From Pocillopora verrucosa (lineage: Eukaryota; Cnidaria; Anthozoa; Scleractinia; Pocilloporidae), in NCBI RefSeq assembly GCF_036669915.1, contig NC_089316.1, forward strand, positions 25,268,493 through 25,332,492: a DNA stretch of 64,000 nucleotides, given 5' to 3'. Below the pieces are notes generated by a model that saw nothing but the letters and a program-made list of their open reading frames with translations, ran no database searches and had not been told where the DNA came from. The translations under genes and the position numbers were made by a program. Shown here piece after piece: positions 58,401-64,000 of this stretch (positions are counted from its first letter, which is position 1; the number at the start of each line of letters is the position of its first letter).

Positions 58401-61400
58401 ATATTCGTAGGTTTGAACACACCGCTAGATCGATGGTTCTTTAGTAGGCAATGATTATTACTAGTTGTTATTGGCATCATTTCCATTTAAGGTAACATTT
58501 TTTTCCTTTCCTATCCTGCAGTTGTTCAAAGCAGCTGGGCAATGGTAGAACGAAGTAAGTTCCTCGCTATCAGCTTGCTTGAGCAAAGTAAAAAAGAGAT
58601 GAATGAATAAGATAAATCTCAAGTGGGTTAAAGGACTGTTAACTGGTCAATTCATTTCACTTTGTCCAATAGCTAAGTGTTCATTTACTTTATTTCGCTG
58701 CAATGTTTATTTTCCTGCAGATCATGAGTGTGTAACTGCTCCGTTCTTGAAGCAGAGTGAATGTACTGGTTCCAACTGCATAGGACTTCTTAAGAGTAGA
58801 TGGCACAGGATAAAATGCTTTCCGTTCTCCACCAGCGGTAGCAAAGGTCTATGCTCTAATTGGTGCCATGAAGTAGGGACATCGACTCAGCCTTGCTTTA
58901 ATGCGTTTCATAAATTTTCTTCAGATCAAATCTATTTCAACAACGGCGACGAAAAACTCAAATTTGAAGTAGTACACTGCAGATCTTTCGGGTTTAAAAT
59001 CAGGTTAAAATCGATGGATCCCAGTAAGTATTTTACTACACTTTTTCTGTTTGATCCTTTCTACTTTGTTGTTTTATTTCTTCTTCTTTTTCTTCTCCTT
59101 GTTATTATTATTATTATTGTTATCTTTATTATTATAATTGTTGTCATCATTATTATTATTACTATTACTATTATAATTTTTTTGAGATATAACTCTTCTA
59201 TAATTTTTTTCAAATTGGGATGCCAAGGGAAGAGAAAGCCAAAAAATAATTCCAGGCCTTAATTCCGTTCACCTTTAGCATAACTATAACTGTTTAGCGA
59301 TACCAGTTATAAACCGTGTTTTTGCAACACCTTATCAGTCAGAAAAGACAGGAAGACTGCAAGTTTATGGTAGGCGTTAAATTTTGCTTACAATGTTGGC
59401 TTTTGCCCAGTGTCTATTATATGCTTATATGAACCGGAAGTTTTTGATCCCGGATGTTCTCTAGGAACTAAGGGATGTCCAAACCATCATGGCGTCCACT
59501 GATGATCACATGTAGCATGTCTGTTTTCAACTGTTTATTAAATCGATGTTAATCTTGTACATCCTGTGCTAAAATATATTCAAAACCTCACATCTGTAAG
59601 CTGCTCAGAATTCTATAGCCAAACAGTGTAATTTTCAATTGAGTAGACGTAGTCAAACCCCTTTAAAATTCCTAATATAAAGTACGAATACCACTTAGCG
59701 TCAGTCCTTTTGCTTGATATAATTTTGATTTTACGCTTTTTATCTCCCTGGCTGTTATTCTAGACACAACTGAAGTAAAAAACGTTACAAATCAACCAAT
59801 GATCAATTTATCCCTCAAGTATGCAAAACAGCTGTTTAGAACTTCAATCCAAAGCATTTGGTCCGACGATTCACGTACATATTCATCAAAGGATAAAAAA
59901 CTTGAGGATACTGTCTTTGCTGCGTACATCTTTGAAGAATTTATATTAAGCACTGCCAGAAATCGGCTGAACGTTACAAATCCCGAATTCATTGATGTCG
60001 ATAAAGATCTGAGTAAGTGCAAAATAGTCTACCCTCTTTTTTTCCGAAATGAGCTTCATCATGTACGAGTTCAGGCAAGCAATACTTGTACGGTAAGAGC
60101 CAGCACCACTATCCTTTACATCAGCTAAAAAAGGAAAAGGAAAATTCTGATATTTCTTCGTCTGCAGTATCAGAAGCATGAACTGTGGCTTGCAATTCTA
60201 TAATCTGGGAATGACTGCACGCAAAATCATAAGTTGGGGGAAATGCAACTGAATAAATTCTAGTCACGCGGGTCATTGCACGTACTGAGCACTCACATGC
60301 CGTTGTACTCTGTAGGCAAGTGAAATATATGTTGATGCTGTAGCATTCGCATCCCATATTTTGCTTTTTTATCAATATAGACTTTCGAGTTAGATGCAAT
60401 GCCCTCCAGAGAGGAGATGACTTTCTGTTTAATGGAAGCAGTCGGGGGAACTTTATTAAGATTCCCTTAGCTAATCCGGATAGAGGTAAAAACCCTTCCT
60501 TGTTTTTAGTCAGTTTATTTCAAGGCAATTGCCCATAATTTCTTGGTCAACTCTTCAGTGGAAATGGCTTCATTCCGACGTGCAATACCAGATTTGCAAT
60601 ATGCACTAGTGTGCACTTAATACAGTGAGTTCTTGTTTTCTTTTTCCCTTTTTCCCTCCATCTTAGTCCGAATCGGTTTCTGTTTTGAAATTTCGCAAGC
60701 CTCTTTCTTTTCCTTTCTTTTCTCTTTTTTGAATACGAAGAAACTTTATGCTTTTTGAAAAATTTTGAGTAATGCGCTTTTTCATGATTCAGCTGTCTGT
60801 AATGACATTGGTGCCCAGAGCATAGGCCATGGTCGTTTTTCAAAAAAAATTACATCTTTGGAAACCGAAATCAATACATTTCTCATCTCCCTTTTAAACA
60901 GATTCCACAGTACTTGGGATCGAATACAACAAACTTTCTAAGTTTTTATTAAACTATTCAGATGACACCGAGAGAGACAACAAAACAAAGTATGTATATT
61001 TTATCTTGATAACTGAAAATGGAATAGTAAAAAGCATTTTACCTATTTTTTGATCATTCAATCTGTTTTATTTCAGGATACTGGACAGCGTAATTATGTC
61101 CGCCGTAATAGACCCTCCGCCCAAGGTTCTACCGGAAAACGTCACATTGATTTTTAAGAACATGCAGGTATATACGCTACTCTTTCGTTATGTTTACTCT
61201 TTTTTTTAATTAAATCGGCGTTTTCTTGTTTTTTTGTTTGTTTTTTTTTTGTTTTATGACAGGGAAACACCAATAGTCCATTCATTCCTCATTTGGGTGA
61301 CTATGTTGTCATCTTTTCTCTCAGTTGAAACTAAGTTTTGATGACTGGCTCATAATCTGAAAACTGCTCGAGACTTGATTAATAAATGAGCATTACATCC

Positions 61401-64000
61401 TATAAGGCTTCCTGCAATTTTTTAAATTTCGTCAACCTGAAGCCGCCATAGAGGGGAGTGGGGGGGAGGGGGAAGGGAGGGAGGGGACTATCAGACACTG
61501 GCAGCCCTCCTCGATTTTACATCGAAGACTTCAGGAATTCGAATTGAAAAACAAATTAACAAATTCTTTTTTGCTGAATAAAAAATTTAGACCTCATTAA
61601 TGGAGTGCTCCCAGAGACCTTAATGTTTAGAATTACCTTTTAACTTGGAGGGTAACATTAACATTCTATCTCTATGACGCCTTACCAGTCAGCTACTAGT
61701 AAGGTATCACCGAGGCGAGCGCTGAAGTCTCGCTATATTAATCTTTCAATCACAACACTTGATTCCTTTTTCCCTTAGGTGAATCGCAAAAAAAGAACAT
61801 GTGTATTCTGGAGCTTCTCTGAAGAAAAGTAAGCATCTCAGTAACATAAACTATAAACAACGTGAATTCTTCCGGTTTTCTTATCTGAAAGGAAGCGACA
61901 AGTATCAGAAATCACTTTAAAGCAATTAGTAGAGTGAATTTAATTCTTTTCAGGTGGAGGGGGGAGGGGGTTTCCAATCGAATGAGTTATTTTAACTCCT
62001 TTCTCCTTGTTTGATTCTTTTTAAAGCTTTGGGAGTTGGTCAAGTGAAGGATGTCAAACAAAGATGATATCTAATCACTATACTGAATGTGTTTGCAATC
62101 ATCTAACCCACTTCGCTGTGCTCATGGAATTCACCGACAATGCTGACGAAGGAAAGGTGAATATTTTTTTTCTCCTCTACAAAAAAAAAGTCATGCGGAT
62201 TTAAAAAGGTACACAGTGGCATTAAAACTATCGCATTTATTTCTATTTATTTTTATTTATTAATAAAAACATTTCCTTTGATACAGATAAATAATTATGA
62301 CCTTTACAGTTTTTCAATCAGGATAAAACTCGTTCGTCAGGTGAGCATGACAGAATACTGACATTCGTCACTCGAGTAGGGATGGCTTTATCTCTCACTG
62401 GAGTCATACTCACAATTATCAGCTATCTTCAGCTCACGTAAGTACACTAAATTAACACCGATATCTTACTGAATTGTGGAAAATTAACTATAAGGAAAAC
62501 GAGTCATCAGATCAGTTCTGGATCGATGTCAGCACAGACCGCTTGTAACTGAAAACGAAATCAAACGTTCTGAGATGATCTTTCTAATTTAATTTAATTT
62601 ATTTAGCTTCGCCTTCGGCGGGGAGACCACTACAGCTTTAGCCAATTACAGTGGACCCCGCGTTAACAATGACAAGGCCAGACCCCCCAATTCCCAGTAA
62701 ACAGGCCAGACCGCATCACAGTAATCTCGTGAGTGGGTTCTTTAACGTCCCCTGCCTAACCAAATTGACTAATTAATAGAAGCAGGAGACAGGACCTACC
62801 GTTTATTCGTCCTTATCCGAGAAGACTAGAATGTCTATCCATTTCTTGATATTATAGAATGGTAGCACATTCTCCTCAGTTATTTTAAGACCTTGAGAGT
62901 TGGTCCGACCGGGAACCATTTTCTTAAAAAATGATATCTCACCAAGGAGTGAAAATAGTTTCAAATTAATGTTAGTGTATAATAGAAACTGTCCAGTCAG
63001 TATTCTTTTATCCATTCGTTATTCACTAATTAATTCATGTAAAAAATGTATTCTGTCAGCGGATTTATTCATTCATTTGGTGGATCATTTGCAATTGTCT
63101 TTTTGATGTTTTTTTTACAATTCATTGACCTCAGTTCTGTTTTTTGTCTTAATGCTAAATCAATTTCATTTAGTTGCTGTTTATTGGCTTGTTTGTAGAG
63201 ACAGAAATTCACCTTTGTGTCACATACGGGTTAGTCTGACTTCCTGCATTGGAGCAGGACATATCATCTTTTTCGCTGGAATCGACTCCACTGCAAACCA
63301 GGTGACTTTTTGTACTCCTACTTTCGTGTTGGTCATTTAATGTTACTGTTCTTGTGCTTGTTTGTTTGTTTGTTTGTTTGTTTTGTTTGTTTGCTTATTT
63401 TTTTAATTTGGTCCAGCTTCTTAACGATTAAAGACTGACTGATCTATCGAATGATTCTTTTCTCTTGTTTTTTTGTTTGTTTGTTTGTTTGTTTGTTTTG
63501 CATGTTTTCTATATTGTAGTTTTGCCTTGTTCTTTCTGTTTACGTTGGTTTTTGTTTCTTTCTGTTTTTCTGGATTATTATTTCGGCAAATGCCACTTGT
63601 CGGGCAAATTATTACATTTTTACCAATTACCTATTCCTTGCAGGCTGCTTGTGTAGCTGTGGCAGCTCTTATGCAGTATTTCCTGATGGCCAGTTTTTGC
63701 TGGATGCTTGTCGAGGGGATTTATATCTACTTATTTGTTGTAAAGGTTTACAACATTAGCGATAAAATGCATCGTTATCATGGCTTTTGCTGGGGTGAGG
63801 AGAATCATCAAGAAATGGGAAAAATGGGATAGGACTTGAACAAATACTTGAGGAAATGTCTCGATTCTGATTTGGCAAAAATTAAACCGAACAAAAATAT
63901 TTTTAAAAGGACTTTATTTTTTAATTCTTTAAATGAACACGCGCTTTTTTCGGAAACCGTTGGATCGTCTTCAGGTGTACCTGAGTTAATCCTAAAATAT
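54325..64000 (+). CDS. Adhesion GPCR A3 (3' partial)
   Basis: Exons visible: 54325-54382, 58522-58554, 58721-59023, 59764-60012, 60381-60485, 60902-60989, 61077-61167, 61779-61828, 62027-62156, 62310-62437, 63199-63301, 63644-63794. The TM4 exon would fall near 64300, outside. Signal peptide identical to A2. The Cys-rich module has eight cysteines, Tyr replacing one of the nine in A2 (QIYF for QICF), so the count becomes even. GAIN and GPS are intact with HL|T. TM1-TM3 are as in A2, including SCIGAGH and WMLVEG. All joins are in phase with no stop. Exons 4-8 are almost identical to A2; the sequence beyond the GPS exon is more divergent. Intron 1 (4.1 kb) holds the fuller Penelope copy plus a 340-bp segment absent from A2. 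Confidence 0.9.
55541..55575 (-). ncRNA. Hammerhead-ribozyme-like motif in inverted Penelope arm
   Basis: On the - strand: GCTCTGACGAAGGTCTAACG then CTCGAAACGTCAGCT. Features: stem I GCT/AGC, CTGACGA box, a short stem II region, GAAAC directly followed by GTC. Hammerhead motifs are established in Penelope-like elements. With no stem III loop, the self-complementary ACGT would need two molecules or two adjacent copies to pair, as in double hammerheads. Stem II is imperfect in this copy (GGTC against GCTC), so activity is uncertain. Confidence 0.5.
55679..55990 (-). pseudogene. GIY-YIG endonuclease fragment, inverted arm, copy 2
   Basis: Keeps the canonical [20 protein letters not shown], better than copy 1, followed by [20 protein letters not shown]. 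The end is broken relative to the family (stop after EQKFIF). It is a partial copy opposite in strand to the RT. Confidence 0.85.
55959..57510 (+). pseudogene. Penelope-type reverse transcriptase and endonuclease remnant, copy 2
   Basis: Segments in order: [36 protein letters not shown], stop, [21 protein letters not shown] (catalytic pair kept), [31 protein letters not shown], then the linker with [20 protein letters not shown] and [18 protein letters not shown] text across frames, and a GIY-YIG end ([18 protein letters not shown]). Several stops and frame changes; no product expected. Confidence 0.87.
57604..57637 (+). ncRNA. Hammerhead-like motif, right arm (core mutated)
   Basis: GCTCTGACGAAGGGCTAACG then CTCGGCACGTCAGC. 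Stem II (GGGC/GCTC) is better paired than in the left arm, but the GAAAC element has become GGCAC, so cleavage is unlikely. Confidence 0.4.
57979..58318. other. 340-bp segment in intron 1 of A3, absent from A2
   Basis: In copy 1 AGACTAAC joins CAGTTGACC directly (near 28696). Here 340 bp lie between them. No terminal repeats or tail are visible, so a deletion in copy 1 is as likely as an insertion here. No coding content recognised. Confidence 0.7.
59377..64000 (+). repeat. Tandem 29.7-kb unit, copy 3 (cut by window end)
   Basis: Third copy, visible only through the TM3 exon of A3. It is nearly identical to copy 2 from its start to about 62190, then becomes clearly more different from copies 1 and 2, which agree with each other there. 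Examples are a short deletion in the hairpin near 62615 and many single-base differences over 62340-63300. Confidence 0.93.

Larger units (their letters stand above)
29744..59376 (+). repeat. Tandem 29.7-kb unit, copy 2
   Basis: Full second copy, 29633 bp, collinear with copy 1. It holds exons 4-18 of A2, all of B2, and exons 1-3 of A3. Divergence from copy 1 is uneven by eye: almost none over about 32550-39500, several percent across B2, low again over about 49700-54400, and several percent in the Penelope element. It is the only copy with the LINE tail (43061-43470). Confidence 0.95.

Overview
The window is animal nuclear DNA: AT-rich, with short exons, GT-AG introns carrying polypyrimidine tracts, and many transposon remnants. 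The gene type (secreted adhesion-type G-protein-coupled receptors, GPCRs, cut into about 18 small exons), the Penelope-like retroelement and a TTAA-ended 'CCCTTTAACTCCCA' MITE that I associate with stony corals all point to a cnidarian, most likely a scleractinian coral. That assignment is inference; no species marker is present.

The whole window is a head-to-tail tandem array of a unit about 29.7 kb long. Copy 1 is 1-29743, copy 2 is 29744-59376 and copy 3 is 59377-64000 (cut by the window edge). The unit carries two adhesion GPCR genes, called A and B here, all on the + strand, giving the order A1 (5' end outside the window), B1, A2, B2, A3 (3' end outside). I rebuilt the exons by hand from splice sites, phase continuity and comparison between copies. 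A2 is complete with 18 exons (25427-36703, 673 aa). B1 is complete with 18 exons (9219-19754, 642 aa). B2 is intact up to its last exon, where a TGA removes the last 21 residues. A1 and A3 are intact as far as they are visible.

Each receptor has a signal peptide, a cysteine-rich module of about 100 residues that I cannot name, a GAIN domain, a GPS with an intact HL|T cleavage site and THFAVLM tethered-agonist segment, a secretin/adhesion-type seven-helix domain, and a short cytoplasmic tail. A and B have identical lengths and phases for the eight exons from TM2 to the tail, so they come from an older A/B duplication that was later amplified as a pair.

Between and inside the genes are a 782-bp terminal-inverted-repeat element (A-B spacer), two TTAA MITEs per unit in B introns, a 150-bp tandem repeat in a B intron, a nested pair of inverted-repeat elements (B-A spacer), and a decayed Penelope-like element in intron 1 of A whose GIY-YIG/3' part is repeated in inverted orientation and carries hammerhead-ribozyme-like motifs. 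A LINE tail has inserted only in B2.

The most informative signal is the pattern of identity between copies. A2 matches A3 from its N-terminal side up to the GPS exon and then matches A1 through the seven-helix domain, so it looks like a recombinant or gene-conversion product with its switch between sensor and signalling halves. B genes and the B-A spacer show different divergence levels, so the array is a mosaic. Other points are a lost splice acceptor in A1 rescued in frame 12 nt upstream, and a decayed tandem copy of the A signal-peptide exon.
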